From NCBI GenBank assembly GCA_963513935.1, contig OY740771.1:15952954-16016953 (forward strand): DNA of 64,000 bases, given 5' to 3'. The notes below the pieces were generated by a model, which had not been told where the DNA came from, did no database searches, and saw only the letters and a program-made list of their open reading frames with translations. The translations under genes and the position numbers were made by a program. The stretch comes from Aphrophora alni. Lineage: Eukaryota > Arthropoda > Insecta > Hemiptera > Aphrophoridae. The first letter of the stretch is position 1. Each line of letters starts with the position of its first letter. Of this stretch, positions 22,687 to 37,619 are shown in pieces.

Positions 22687-25600
22687 TAGCTGTACCCGGC
22701 CACGCGTTGCTGTGGCTCATCTGGTTAAATGGAAAATAAATAAAAGACATAAATAAAATAAAAACTAACTATATTAAAGAAAATTTTATTTCCAAAAAAA
22801 ATTAAAAATTGTATCTATTACTTATTGTTATGTCATATTAATAATAATAAAAATATATATAATATATCAATTGGTTTTGTATTTATATCCATACTAATAT
22901 TATAAAGACTTAAAATTTATTTCTTTGTTGTATGTATGGGGTTAATCTCTGGAACTACTGAACCAATTGAAACATTTTTTTAAATAAAAAAACTACACAA
23001 TCCCAGAGTAACATAGAGTAGGATTCATTTTGATAAAAACATTTTTTATATTCCATAGGCTATTTGTAAATTTATTTTGAAAATCGTAAAGAATCGTTGG
23101 GCATTAAACCCAGCGTCTAGCAGCTGTAGTATCAATAAATAAACAACATTATGAAAAACTAAAAAATTACTATTGAAAGATGAAATTTATAAATATCAAT
23201 AGAAACGTACTATGCCAAAGATGTGCACAACAACATAAATTATATGTGTATGTTGCCATTAAGGTAGGTAAAATAAATTAAATATAATTTTAGGTTAGGC
23301 CTAGAAAGATGAACCAATACATGTTTCTTGAATGTAGCCCTACCTATTTGCATTCATTACCATAGCAGCCAATTTAATAAAATAACTGATGAAACAGTTG
23401 ATTCGGATGTCCAGCTAGTACAAATAATATTTTTAAGTTAGGCCTAGATTGAACCAACACATGTTTCAACACACACAAACCAATAAAAGCTTGCGTTAAG
23501 ATATTTAAAATTAGAAAACAATATGTTACAATCTAATTTAAAAAAAAAAGACATATTAGAATTTAATAGTAGGCCAATTTATATATGGTAAATGATATAT
23601 TTTATAAATTGAAAATTGCCTCTTTTATTTATAACAATACAAAATCTCTGTCCTAATTAATATTCCCGAGAAAATAACATTGTGTACAATAACCTGTTTT
23701 AAAAAAGTTATTATTTATATAATACAATTTCTATTCATATCGGCGAAGAAAGTCCCGCGATATTCTTCTCCAATCACAAACTTCTGTGGGCGTGTATTTT
23801 ATAACTAACGTCTTGCTTCTAATGGTCGCCATCTTAATTCCAGATTTTCGTTCATATTTCCACAGATTATGTCTTTGTTATTAAATATTTATATGAACTC
23901 AGGTGATGTTTTATATTTAGAAATATCTACTTCGTATTTCTGTATATCTCATTTTGTCTCTAGGTCTTCTGTATTTTTATAATCGGCGAAAGATCGGAGT
24001 TATATTTTCAATTCGGTTATTTTCCAAGTTGACCTTTCACGTCTAGATAAAAACAAATTATTTAAGTTTTCTTGTCTTTAACTGTGTGTTGTTATTTTTT
24101 ATGGATTAATCAAATTCTTAGGCGCAAATTTAATATAGGTTTTGATTTGTTTTAGATTGACAATTTTCTGGATTAGTTATAATTGGGTCGGAAAGTATTA
24201 GATTTAGAATTTGTTTTGATTCGAGTCTTATCTTTTTGCCGCTAGGCGCGTGTATGTTGACGTTTAAAATTAAATGAATGAAATTGACTTTTTTTTTCTT
24301 TTTGTATTTAATACTCTTTAAAATTAAAATTTCGCAAAATCCTTTCTTAGTGAGCGTCTATGACCTCATACAAATATGCCTTTAAATTTTGGTATCAATA
24401 TCTTTGTTGGTTTTTGCTCTACGTTGATTCTCTGTCAGTCATTCAGTCAGTCAGTCAGGACAAAGCCGTTTATATATGTAGTGATACACAATTTCTATTC
24501 ATATCGGCGAAGAAAGTCCCGCGATATTCTTCTCCAATCACAAACTTCTGTGGGCGTGTATTTTATAACTAACGTCTTGCTTCTAATGGTCGCCATCTTA
24601 ATTCCAGATTTTCGTTCATATTTCGACAGATTATGTCTTTGTTATTAAATATTTATATGAACTCAGGTGATGTTTTATATTTAGAAATATCTACTTCGTA
24701 TTTCTGTATATCTCATTTTGTCTCTAGGTCTTCTGTATTTTTATAATCGGCGAAAGATCGGAGATATATTTTCAATTCGGTTATTTTCCAAGTTGACCTT
24801 TCACGTCTAGATAAAAACAAATTATTTAAGTTTTCTTGTCTTTAACTGTGTATTTTTATTTTTTATGGATTAATCAAATTCTTAGGCGCAATTTTAATAT
24901 AGGTTTTGATTTGTTTTAGATTGACAATTTTCTGGATTAGTTATAATTGGGTCGGAAAATATTAGATTTAGAATTTGTTTTGATTCGAGTCTTATCTTTT
25001 TGCCGCTAGGCGCGTGTATGTTGACGTTTAAAATCAAATGAATGAAATTGACTTGTTTTTCTTTTTGTATTTAATACCCTTTAAAATTAAAATTTTGCAA
25101 AATCCTTTCTTAGTGAGCGTCTATGACCTCATACAAATATGCCTTTAAATTTTGGTATCAATATCTTTGTTGGTTTTTGCTCTACGTTGATTCTCTGTCA
25201 GTCATTCATTCAGTCAGTCAGGACAAAGCCGTTTATATATATAGTGATATATATATTTATAATATATATATTATTAACATATGTCAACTAGTGTTTACAT
25301 GAAATACTGATTACTTACGATATTACTAATATGAAATTCATCATTTTTGTAGGATTGTAATGACTCATGTTATGTTCAATTTGCATGCATCAAGCAATAA
25401 TCTTGATATTTGATGTTTACATCGATAGTTAAAATATATTCAAAGTTTTGTTTATTAACATTGTCTTGTAATTTTGTTTGAATTTAACAGTTATAAATTA
25501 TGTTCTTTCATAATTATTACGTCAAAATTTAAATATTACTTACTTTTAAAATAAGCTATTTAATTTTTGAAATAATTTTTATACTGAATTCATTTCACTA

Positions 25601-28600
25601 TATTTTTGTACAGTAATTTATTCTCAAGATCACCTTTCTATATCTTTATCCATTCCTTCTATAAATGACTTTATACCTCATTCAATCGCCCATCTTGGTA
25701 AGAGATACAATTTCTCAAAATTGGGTGTACTGATTTCATTACAATGTTTATGAAATGCAAAGATTAATCCCCCAAACCTGTGTACAAAATCACAAGTAAA
25801 AAAGTATTACAGTTCAAGTTTAATTATTAAATAAAGTTAGGCCACTGTCATTGAAAATTTAGACACAATTTAAATTTATAAATATTTATTCAAAGACAGT
25901 ATCCATAAATAATTCATTTTCACTCTGATCAACAACTACAGAACTGACATTTTTTGTGACAAATATTTTGGTTAGTTTTTTATTTTTATTTAGGGTATGG
26001 ATGTGTGAGAAATTATGTGCAATATTTTGCACCGTTTATTTTATTTGTTGATTTTATTTTCTAACTCTCTCTACCCTTCCCTCTCTACCTGCCTCTTTCT
26101 CTCAATCTCTCTCTCTCTCTCCCTCCCTCCCTCCTCCTTCCCTCCCCCCTTTTCCCCAGCACAACAATCCAATATGAACTCCAGCCTCCATGGCAACATG
26201 CATTGATTATAATCATAATCATACATATTAAATAGATAAATCATTTCTATGGTATGGTTTGAAGCTAACAAATTATATGCTACCATCTAATGTCTATGTC
26301 CACTACCATCTATGGCCCACTATGTCCACTGCCTTCAAGAACAGCATACTGTATTGGATGTTCCGTCTTATTATTATTGTATGCTATGGGACCTCTTCTT
26401 AAATATTAATTTAATGCAACATGACTTTACCCTCCATCCTCTGACCCTCATTTTTCATAAATCCTTTCCCAACTCATCTGCTTATCTTTCCCTATCTGTT
26501 TAATCTTCTTGGTGAACACCTTTACTGCTCTCTCCTCCATCATTCCTTCAACATATCTCCCTTTCCTAATTCAGTTATCTCCAATTTATAACCATAACAA
26601 TTTCTGGATCTCTATATAAATTGTATAGTTTAGCGTTGTTTCTTATTCTCCATCCTTGTACTTCTTAAAAAATTCACATCCATCTCTTTAAACAACCCTT
26701 TCTATCTCAATGTCATGGCTTCTCAAAATAGTTCCTCAAACAAACATTCATTCTTATATAAACATACATAAATATTGTAGTTACATTTCTTTTAAATACA
26801 TTTATACAGTATTTGTTTACAGTTGTTTTTATTGCAATAATTTCAATTATATATGGTGTTATCTGTATATATATTAATATAATTTAAAATTTGATTTCAA
26901 GTATAATTTTGCTGGACACCATGATATAAATTATAATTTGATTTATTGTTACAAAACGAACAAATGTTAATATGGAATTATTTTCAAAAGCTGTAAAACT
27001 TGTTTTACCTTATGTAATCTTTGTTTATAACAGGTTTATATGATTTTCAATATTTACCAGATTTATTGTTACAAAACGAACGAATGTTAATATGGAATTA
27101 TTTTCGAAAGCTGGAAAACTTGTTTTACCTTATGTAATCTTTGTTCATAACAGGTTTATGTGATTTTCAATATTTACCAATGCGCTATAATGGAAACAAA
27201 ATGGAATACATTTATGACACACTAGTTCCTAAAGGCCTACTAACACCCGATTGGTTCACAAAACCCGCAGACTACTTTCTACCACCAGCAGCATTTTCTC
27301 GGATGGATTCAATGCAGGTTAGAGATCCTATAATTAGAAATAATTTACTGTTATTTATTTCTTAGTGGATTCATGTTTTAATATTGTGTTATTTATCATA
27401 GAAATGTATTAATGAAAATAATAATTGTTAGTGTGTTAAATTAATTATAAATTATTGTATTGTGTTTCTGTTCTTATTTATATACTTACTTATTGAAGGG
27501 CTCTACCTGCAGTCCTTGTGAAACCTTGGCATCCTGCAATCTGTACTGTGATCCTTAGCTCTAACTCGCCATCTCTTCAGCTTCATATGCTGGAGGCCAC
27601 CCTCCACAATCTCCAACCATGTAATTTTTGGTAGTCTTCTCAACCTCCATAAACAACCCACAAAATAATCTTTTGAGTATTTGCACATCTGGCGTCCGCT
27701 CAACATGTCCAATTCATCTTAGTTCTCCCTTTTTTTATATGTAAAGCTCCCCAAAGAGCTGTCTTGGGTCTTTATTTGTCCACATTCTCCAGGATCTGTC
27801 CCGAAAAACCAAACCAAAGATCCTTCTTAACATCTTACATTCTCATACTAGAAGGGCTTTTTCAAACAGTGCTGTAAGAGTCCATGTTTCACTTGCATAC
27901 ATAAGAATTGGTCAGATGACTCAATATATAATTATTTTATCTCTCCAGAAAGAACCTGGAGCTAGTCATGTTTTGAATTCAGTCATTTAATTTTTCTCTA
28001 TCACCATTATGCTTAGATATTTAAAGGAGTCACATTCTGAAATTTGTTATTGAGAAGTTGGATATCATCATCTCTCCTCTTTTACTCTTGCGAAGTTATC
28101 ATGTACTTTGTCTTTTTTCATTTATTTCCATGCCTATTTTTTTTCTCAGTTTCCTCCAGTTCCTGTAGTGTTCCTGATAATTCATATATGGTTCAAGCTG
28201 ACATCTCTGCATCATCTTCATATGGCATGTACTGAGCAAATCTATTGTATATCATTCCTCCAGAATTTGTTTTATGGCTAGCACTGCCATATCCATACAG
28301 AAATTGAACAGTATTGGAGAGAGTGGGTCACCCTTCCTCAATCTAGATCTTATAATAATAGGGAATTCTGATATTTTACCACACATTTCCGTCACCTTGT
28401 CATATTTTTCTGGTACACCACATGACTTTGATCAGCTCTCTTATGTAGATTTTATCATACACCTGATTAAAATCTATAAAGAAATGGTGCAATCTTATAC
28501 TCATATGTCTTCTCCAGCTCTGCCATTGAGACTCTAGACCTCCTTTGCCGAAAACCACACCGATACTCTCCAGCTATCTTCTCCACCATGAGTTTCCTGT

Positions 28601-31600
28601 TAATCGTGAAGGATAGTGTTTTGTATACAGTCGAAAGCAGGCCAATATCTCTATAGCTTTCACAATTGCGTGTGTCCCCTTTCTTATAAATTGGACATAG
28701 ATTGGCCTTTCTCCATTTTAACATTTTTCCTTTCTTTTCTTATATATAAGTGTTAAATTTTTTGCACCATTTATTTTTGTAAAATATTAGACAGAAATTA
28801 CTTTTTTAAATAATTAATTATAATATATAATTGAGTTTAATAAAACCTGTAATATAAAGCGAACAATTTTACAGAATTATCAATACAGGCAAGAACCTGT
28901 AGATTCAAAAGGCAATGGTGCACCTTACATTATTGGACGAACTCGCAGAAGACGCTCAGGTCATGCCACGTTTGTGTCATTTAATGTGGATAACGTTCCG
29001 ACTAAACCACGTGATCTGGCTTTGAAATTTCTCCAAATAAAGTTTCTTTCTGGAGAACATTTGCAGAAAGTGAAAGAGGTATGTAGTAATTTGGCCTGAT
29101 TAAGAGGTCTTATAATATTTAAGTTTATTATAATTAATTCATTAAGGACTGGCTCCCTGGAGTGCTATTTGGCTAGCTGAGGAATAAGTGAATTAAGACC
29201 TCTCTAGTGAATCAGGAAACACGTTTTTCTACAGTATGCCTATCATAGATTAACATAACTCTAATCGCAGTATTATTTAATTAGTTTGACACCAAGCAAC
29301 CATAAGACATTACAAATTTTAAGTCGATTTTCCTTTTTAATGAATAACACTGATAACGTCTAATCTGGCTTCTATGGGAGATAGTAACCATTTTATGGAG
29401 AGGGGGGCTTAATAATAGTATAAGTATAAATAATAATTCAGTGATATAACAGCCCATTAAGGGCCTTCTAGGTAGTATTTTGAGTCAGAGAAAGAGTGTT
29501 CATGGACACTGAGTTTCTGTTACTCTAATTCTAGCCTTCACAGTTTAGGTCAACACCACAACTTTGGAGCCTCTACAAGAATTGAACCCTGAACTTCTCA
29601 CATAAAAAATGTGACAGCTAGCTAATATACTTACTCAATTTCTGAGTTCTTAGAAAGTTACACTTTTTAATATTTAATCAAAATCATTTAAGCCAATTTT
29701 GAGAATTGAAATTTAAAGTTTTGGTCTTAAGGCAGCTACTCCCAAATTTTAATCTTTATTGATATTTTTATTATTTGTACAGTTTATGAAATGACCCGTT
29801 TAAAATGATGTAACATTTCACATTTTTGGGTCTCTATGTTGGGTTAGTACTTGGTTCAATATGTGAAGTAAGCAAGATATGATGTCAGGAAACTTCCGTC
29901 ATCTCTCGTATTGCGATCATATATTCGAAGCCTCGTATGGACGGACAGACAGTGTTCCGAAATCGGTGAATGTTATAGAATCGTGAGTAAATGATTAAAT
30001 GGGAAAGTTTAAATATTGTATTAAAATTAATACAATACGATTTTCAATGAAAGACATTGTAAACTTTATACTTTATTATAAAATAAGTAACTAATTGTTA
30101 GAAATCAGTTTTTCCCCAAAATTGATTGAGTGCAGTGTAGAGTGCATTGATTTATTGCCCCAAAAGATCCACCAATTATAACATTCTTCAGTTGAACTGT
30201 TCTATGCGACTTCGAAGAGTGGCACTAGCTCTTCATCGTCCAACGAGATTGGTCGTGTTGACTCTCTCGTCACTGCGGGACCTTCTCTTCAGGTGGATCA
30301 CCTCATACCATCTTCCAGAACGACGTTTTAACAAGAGCGATCAGACAAAAAAACAGTTTTTACCTGAGTTTAAATAAAGCCAATGATTGTGTCCTAGTAG
30401 AGACGCCTATGTTTAAACCTTTTAACAAAACTAAAACATTTCAAAGACAAAGTATTTAACATTAATTTTGAAGATAATAATTGTAAGAACAGTATAGACA
30501 AATATTTCACGTTATTGTCAATATACCTAGAAAAATAGTGACTTTCATTAATTTTTTTCATTGGGCAATTGTTTTGCATTTCCCCTTAAAGGGCAATTAA
30601 ATTAATTGTGGAAAAGGTCATATTGAAAAACCTTATTATAAATTGTTTAAAATTAGGAAAATACTTGGACTTTTAAAATTTATCATGATGTATTTATCAC
30701 TCATTTTGTATGTCATATATGCACCTTATACACCTCTTGGTGTTTAAGGATTGTTATATATTTTTTTTTTATTTATTTTTTTTTTCAGGGGCGCCTTCAA
30801 AAGATTTCAATACTGAAATTTGTATGTTAGATTGTAAGGAAAACATCTATATTGAAATACCTGGGTATTACAATGAGAATAATTATTATACATATTATTG
30901 AAAAATGGTATTTCAACAGAGATCTGAAGTTTGTTTGCATCTAGAAAGAACACTTTCCAAGAATCCACGATCCAAAAATATTAAAATACAAGTGCCTTTG
31001 CTTATTCATAGAATAGCGCCCATTAAACTATAAATTACTATTACTGTTGGTTTTTTAACCATGTGGAATGAAAGGTTACAATGATTCTCTTATAGTTGTT
31101 TAAGGAACGCCCAGTTTGGTCAAAAGTTGCATTGCTGTCAGTCACAAAATTTAATCTCGAACAAATGAAATATCTTCTTCCTGCAGTCGCATACTATTTC
31201 GTAACAGGACCATTTAGAATAATGTGGGTGCGTTATGGTTATGATCCAAGGAAGGATCCATCTTCTCGTATTTATCAGTCTATTGATTATAGGATTCGTT
31301 TAACTGGTAAGTTGATATCTATGTATATAAAAATGGATGTGTGTGTATATGTGATGTATGTTCCAGCAAAACTGTGGAATGCCTGGAGCTATTTCAACCA
31401 AACTTGGTACACATGTGATTTACAATTTAGAAAAAAAATAGTGTTGAGGTAAGACAACCCTTAGCACTCTTTGGGATGGGGGTGACAATTAAAACAATCA
31501 ATATTAGTGTTGATTCCATAGTTTTCAGGGTCGCTGAGATGAATAGTGATACTTTTTAAGGTTTCAGTCCAAATTCAGCCTCCATCGGTATTGGTGTTAA

Positions 31601-34600
31601 GAAGGTGTAAAAAATAAAATGTCTAAAATAATTGAGATTAGTTTCGAATGCATATTTTTCGGTGTTGCTATTGGTACACATAAGACTTACAATCTGAAAA
31701 AAAAAAATACTGTGTGGGTAAGATACCCCTAGGCGTGGGGATGAGAAGAGTGACATAAATAATCGAAAACAACTGGTCTTAGTGTCAAATTAATAGAGTT
31801 CGCCGAGATAAATAGTGACACTTTCGATGATATTTAATCCCTTTCAACCAACAATGGGGGTAAAAGAATGAAAAATAAACTGTCTGAAATGATCTAGATT
31901 ATTGTGGAATCTATATTTTTTTGAGTCACTATCTATGCTGATTGTTGACAGTCTCGATGATTTTGAAGTCTAAGTTTAGTTACTTCAATTTTACGCTAGA
32001 TAGAATTAATTTTTTTTCTGTCTGATTGAATATTTGGATAACTAAACTAGGATAAAATAAATATACAAGCAACTCCAAGTAATTAGGTAATATAACATTA
32101 TTGATAACTAAAGTATTTCTTCTTACAATGGCCTAAGGACAAAATTTGATTTTTTTATTGTCTTTTTCCGAACACTTATTCAATGTGTTTGTCTACCAAA
32201 CGACTATTTTAATTTTATACTAATTTGGTTAATATATTTTCTGTCACAATTTAATAGATTTTTGTTTTTTTACCGCCTTTAATATTGATTTAAGGACTGC
32301 CAAAGTTTTGTTTATTTGTTATATAGTTATTCTTGTTTGTTTCAGAAAATAGTCCTTAAATGTCTGTCAACTGGGTATGTGTAGTTACGTTTTTCCCCAC
32401 GGGTCATCATCTTTATTACTAACTAGATGTAAATTCTATTATTAGCGAATTCTGTATTTGGTCATAATCGTTTCGTTCATTTTTGTTGATTGAAGTTATA
32501 GTGCATATTCAGGTAACTTGCTATGGCTGTAGTGCTATCGTTGATATTGTGTTCTTAAATTCAGTAATATGTGAAGTCTAAGGTTTTGAGTAATTTTCTA
32601 TGGTAAAAATTAGAAATTCCACAACAGAACAAAAAAGAAAATTCTCTGGTGGAATTTCCAGAGAATAAAAGAATTTAATATTTGAATTATTCAAAATAAA
32701 TCTATTTATTATATAAATGCTTTCTTAAATTGCAAAATAAAGGATTCCAGATGTTTCTTAATCTTTCGTTTTAGTTTTTCAAGAATTTATGAAATTGTGA
32801 TAGAAAATACATTGGCCAGGCTAGAAGAAAAAATAAAAGAACACTAATTTCATTTAAAATACTCTGTAGTCAATAAATTTTCAGTAATAAATTGTGTTTT
32901 GTAGTGATTAGGAAACAGTTAAAAAAGTATTAATATTAATAAAAAAGATCCTTCTGATTGAGGGTTCAAGTGCCTGATTTATTCTATTTCATGGTTATGA
33001 TGGTTTCCTGTCATTTTAGTCTTACCGGCATAAACATATTAAAAACCTAAAAACTATAGAAATATATAGACCAGAATCTTTAGAAGAAACACTTTAAACA
33101 AATAATAACTAGTATCTTATGAAACGTAATAGGCAATCATGAATTTTTTTTAGGCCATTTGTTGAATTAACCTTTATGGACAAACACAAACCAATTTGAG
33201 TTCTAGGTGGTGGATACTTGACACTTTATATTTAATTTATAAGACCAAAAATTATGTTTAACTAACCAATGCTTTGTTAATTTAACGTAACAGTTAATAA
33301 TCAGGATACCTACAATTTTTACTGGAAATTATCACTAGACACTGATAAGCCTAGTTCCATCGTAACAAGTCCCTGATGTGCAGTTGTACTAATATACAGA
33401 GTGGCTGAAAAGAAACTTACCATTCCTCTTTTTTTTTTCTTTTTTTTTTTTTGAAATATTTTAATTCTGTTTGTGGCAAACTCTTTAGATGAGAGGGGCT
33501 ACCTGAAAAAAGCAAAGGTTTATATTATTTTCATTGTGGGGGGGGCTAGGGGATGGAGGGTTGCTCTCAAAACTCAAATGGCACATGTAAGTTTGTGAGA
33601 CCTCATTTTAAACGTCTCTGTGAGATAAGAAAAATGACAGAAAATAAATTTCTGACACATCCTAAATAAAATTGCACCCAAAAGAGTTATTTTATTTATG
33701 AAACTAGATTGGTGCTGTACATCCCCTTTTATGATATTAATGTGCTTTTTTACCTCAAATTCTTGTTCCTGTACCTACATCAGTACATTTTTTTTTTCAA
33801 ACATGTTTTCAAAATTTTGGTTAGGTTAAGTGGTAATTTGAGATATTACTCACAAAACAAGGAGATTTTATATTTAAAGCAATGTACCAACATTTAGAAA
33901 AATTGATTTGTCTTCTGGGTCGATCTTCTACTAGGTTCCATTTAAAATAACTCTTTTGGCTGCCATTTTGTTTTATGTAGTCAGAATTTAATATTCTTAA
34001 TGTCATTTTTCTTCTCTCACAGAGACGTTTAAAATGTGGTATCACAAGCTTATACATACCATTTGAAATTTTTGAATAACACCCATCCCCTAGTCCCTCA
34101 CTATTAAAATAAGCTAAACCTTTATTGTTTTAGGTTGTCCATCTCACCTAAAGAGTTTGCCACAAACAGAATTCAATTATTTCAAATATTTTAAAAATAA
34201 GAGGGGTGGCAATTTTCTTTTCAGCCACCCTGATTTATGTAATTATATATTAAATTTAGCACATTATGGTCTGCTGGGACTCCAGGATAACGAGTCACCA
34301 TGCTCATTAAACTTAACTGGCACTAATTGAGCATACATAACTTGAAAAACAATTCATGCACGATTTTGTCGAGCAGTCATTCCTTTTACAAGGCAGAACC
34401 AAAGAATCATTCTCAATTAACTTTACCAGAATACAGACAGTCATCGTGAGACTATCACACTTATAAGCCAGGGCAATTTAAAAATTCATCATTTCTGTAT
34501 ATATTTCTAGCATTTTCCTGGACGTATCTCAGGCATTTGACAGGGTATGGCATCAGGGGCTACAGTATAAAATGCGTAGAGACCTCCCCAAACAATTCTA

Positions 34601-37574
34601 TAAAATCCTAAGATCATAATTATATCACTGAGCGATATTTCAGGGTAAAATATAAGGGAGAGTACTCTGAATTAAAACCAATTATAGCTGGTGTCCCGCA
34701 AGGCAATGTACTTGGCTCAGTACTTTACCTGCTCTACACTAGAGACATACCAAGGTCGGAGGGAGTGGACATTGCAACATTTGCTGATGATACAGCATTG
34801 GTGGCAGTGGGGAACTCTATAGCGGAGTCAACTAGCATCTTGCAGAGAGCTCTGAATGAAGTAAATCACTGGACTAAAAAGTGGAGGGTCAAGCTGAATG
34901 AAACTAAGTCAGTACACATCAACTTCACTAATCTGAAATATCAACATCTCCCAGTAGAAATAAATAAAGACATTGTCCCTTATAGCAATACTGCTAAGTA
35001 CCTGGGACTTACGCTAGATGCTAAATTGCGCTGGAAGGAGCATGTTAAAATAAAGAAGGACGAGTTAAACATTAAATATAGAAAAATGCACTAGCTACTT
35101 GGAAGACGTGCAGGGCTGAGCACTTACAATAAAGTGCTCCTATATAAACAAATCCTAAAGCCAATATGGGAATATGGCATCCAGCTATGGGGATGTACCA
35201 AGCCCATTAACAGAAATTTAATTCAGATTTTTCAAAACAAAGTGCTCAGAGGTATAGTGAATGCACTCTGGTACATCAGGAACTCGGATATACACAGAGA
35301 CTTGAAGATCGAAACGGTTGAAGAAGTAATAAAAAAGCACGCAGAAAGACACAAGCAACGACTCCAGGGACATCCGAACACTGAAATACGAAGGATGGTG
35401 GATGAACCTTGTACACTTCGACGGCTCAAGAGAACCAAACCAGCGGATCTAATGTAGTTCAGTAATCTTTATATGGGAACAACCACTGGGCTGTTACTCA
35501 TCAAACAGTGAATTTGTCAGATAGGAAGTTGCTAGATGAGATAAGCTCAGTTGTAACATTTTGTAAAAAAAAAATAAAAATAAAAAATAAAATAAAATAA
35601 AATAAAAATTCTGTATATTTTCCAAGTTCAAGTGTCCAGCTGCTGCCTCATACATTAAAAATATATAACTAATTGACCCATTTGACTTTTAATTTTTCTA
35701 ATTAGTGAGTTTTAATACCTTATGTTATAGGTGGACTACAAAAATTGGTCAAGGCTAAACGAAGTTATACAAATTATCTTCTGCCTTACAAGTCTGGCCC
35801 ATCGAGTAAACCCAAGACTGTTGTGATAACATCTGCTCCTGAGACTCGAGATACATCAGAGACCGAGATTCCACTTCCAGATACTAGTTACATTTTTCGA
35901 CCTGGTACTATCCCTCCATCAAGGCAAATGTTTTATCAGGTAATTACATCAATGTCTTCTACTTATAATATTTACATGAATATTCTGGTTAATTAGTCAA
36001 ATATTTTTGACCCAGAATATTTATGACAGAAATGACAAAAACAGATATAAAAATGACTCTGTGCCTAGGTCTAAAAAAATTAACGTACCTGTTAAAATCT
36101 TTAAATGATTTTTGTTATTTTTTTTCGCAAAAATGACTTTTAACATACTTTGCTTATAAGAGAAAAAGTTAAGTAATGGATGAAAAATTAATAATGAGTT
36201 TTTTCACTGAAATATCCTTATTAATTCCATAGGGTCAGACGTGTGCTAAAACCATATGACTTAGAGTTTGAAGGCATATAGGGGCAGTTGTTTTTATATA
36301 GTTGATATCTTTTAAATGGCAGTTTAAATTGTACAGAAAGACAAATAGACACACGTGAAATTATAAGGCTCCTTGGTTTACATACTGACTCTAATAAAAA
36401 GAAATCAATAAAAATTCAATCCATCTTTTAATAGCTATTGAATTGTTTATCTCACTTCTCACAAAAAGCGTTTAAAACTTATATACTTTGCATTTCTCAT
36501 TGTGTGATTAAGTTAAATTGTATTTTTCATACTAAAAATTATATATGATTTGGCACTGCAGTTTAATTTCAAATCCAATTTTTTTTTCTTTTCAGATTGT
36601 AGATCATGCTATGTTCAAATTAGAGGAGGAGGGCATGATATCTGACACTTTAAATTTGACTTATCGTCAACATATTAATTTTTCCATCAAATGAACATAC
36701 ATATTTTTAATCATAATAACTTCTATTTTTATTTAATACCCATACATATATATTTTTTTAAACAGATATTCAACGCGTTAGTTTTTGTCTCTTAACTACC
36801 CCAAGGTTATTTTTTTGTTACCACTATATTTTTCCTATATATGGGACAGTACAAAGAATATAAATCCAATAGGAAATATTTAAAATGTATAGGATTTCTC
36901 GTCTTGTATGTGTAACTTGTTGTGATTTACAGACAGATAGATCCCCATGAAATTGTTTGGTTTTACCAACGGACCCTAAAAATTATTTGTTTTGTCAGTC
37001 ATCTATCTTATATCATCTATTTTGTGCAGCCCAAAAGGATGGACCAGTTTAGATAAAATTTAGGTTGTGAGTATAGTTTAGTCATTTTTATATCCATGTC
37101 ATGTGTGCTTTTTTTATTTTTTAAAAGTTAAATCAATTTAAAACTGAAATCCCTACCATAAGTTTGTGGTAAGGGTTTCAGTATTTTATATTGTTTACAT
37201 TCATCACAGTGCTTAATTGAACATCTAATAAGTTAAAACAGTTTAATAAATTTCAGGATATTCAGTTATTATCTTGTTGTTTTAAGTTGCTGTGGTGTAC
37301 GGGCAAATAGATTATGTGGTCACATCTATTCCCAATTTAATTCATGTGGATTCGAGTTTAATTATGTATTAAGTTGTGTGTTATGTGTTATGTTCATGTA
37401 AATGTTTAAGTTATAAATGACAAATGTGTACCTGAAGAAGCCAGCTGTGTATAACGAAACAATGCTGAAGTATTTTTAAAACTACAATGTTAGAATTACG
37501 GAGACGGTTTTTACTTTCTCTTATATTATGTAGTATAGAGAAATTTATTTGATGGATCAGAAAATCAATGTAGA

Positions 37575-37619
<45 letters not shown>

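Noticed and set aside
24360..24648. Two overlapping plus-strand frames
   Set aside because: They cross the junction of the 764-base tandem dimer and have no family signal.
26015..26286. Frames on both strands over the CT tract
   Set aside because: Low-complexity Ser/Leu/Pro or Arg/Glu text from a pyrimidine run.
26941..27060. First copy of the duplication as an additional GTF3C5 exon
   Set aside because: It has an acceptor but no donor before an in-frame TAA, so it cannot be a normal exon; kept as a decoy acceptor instead.
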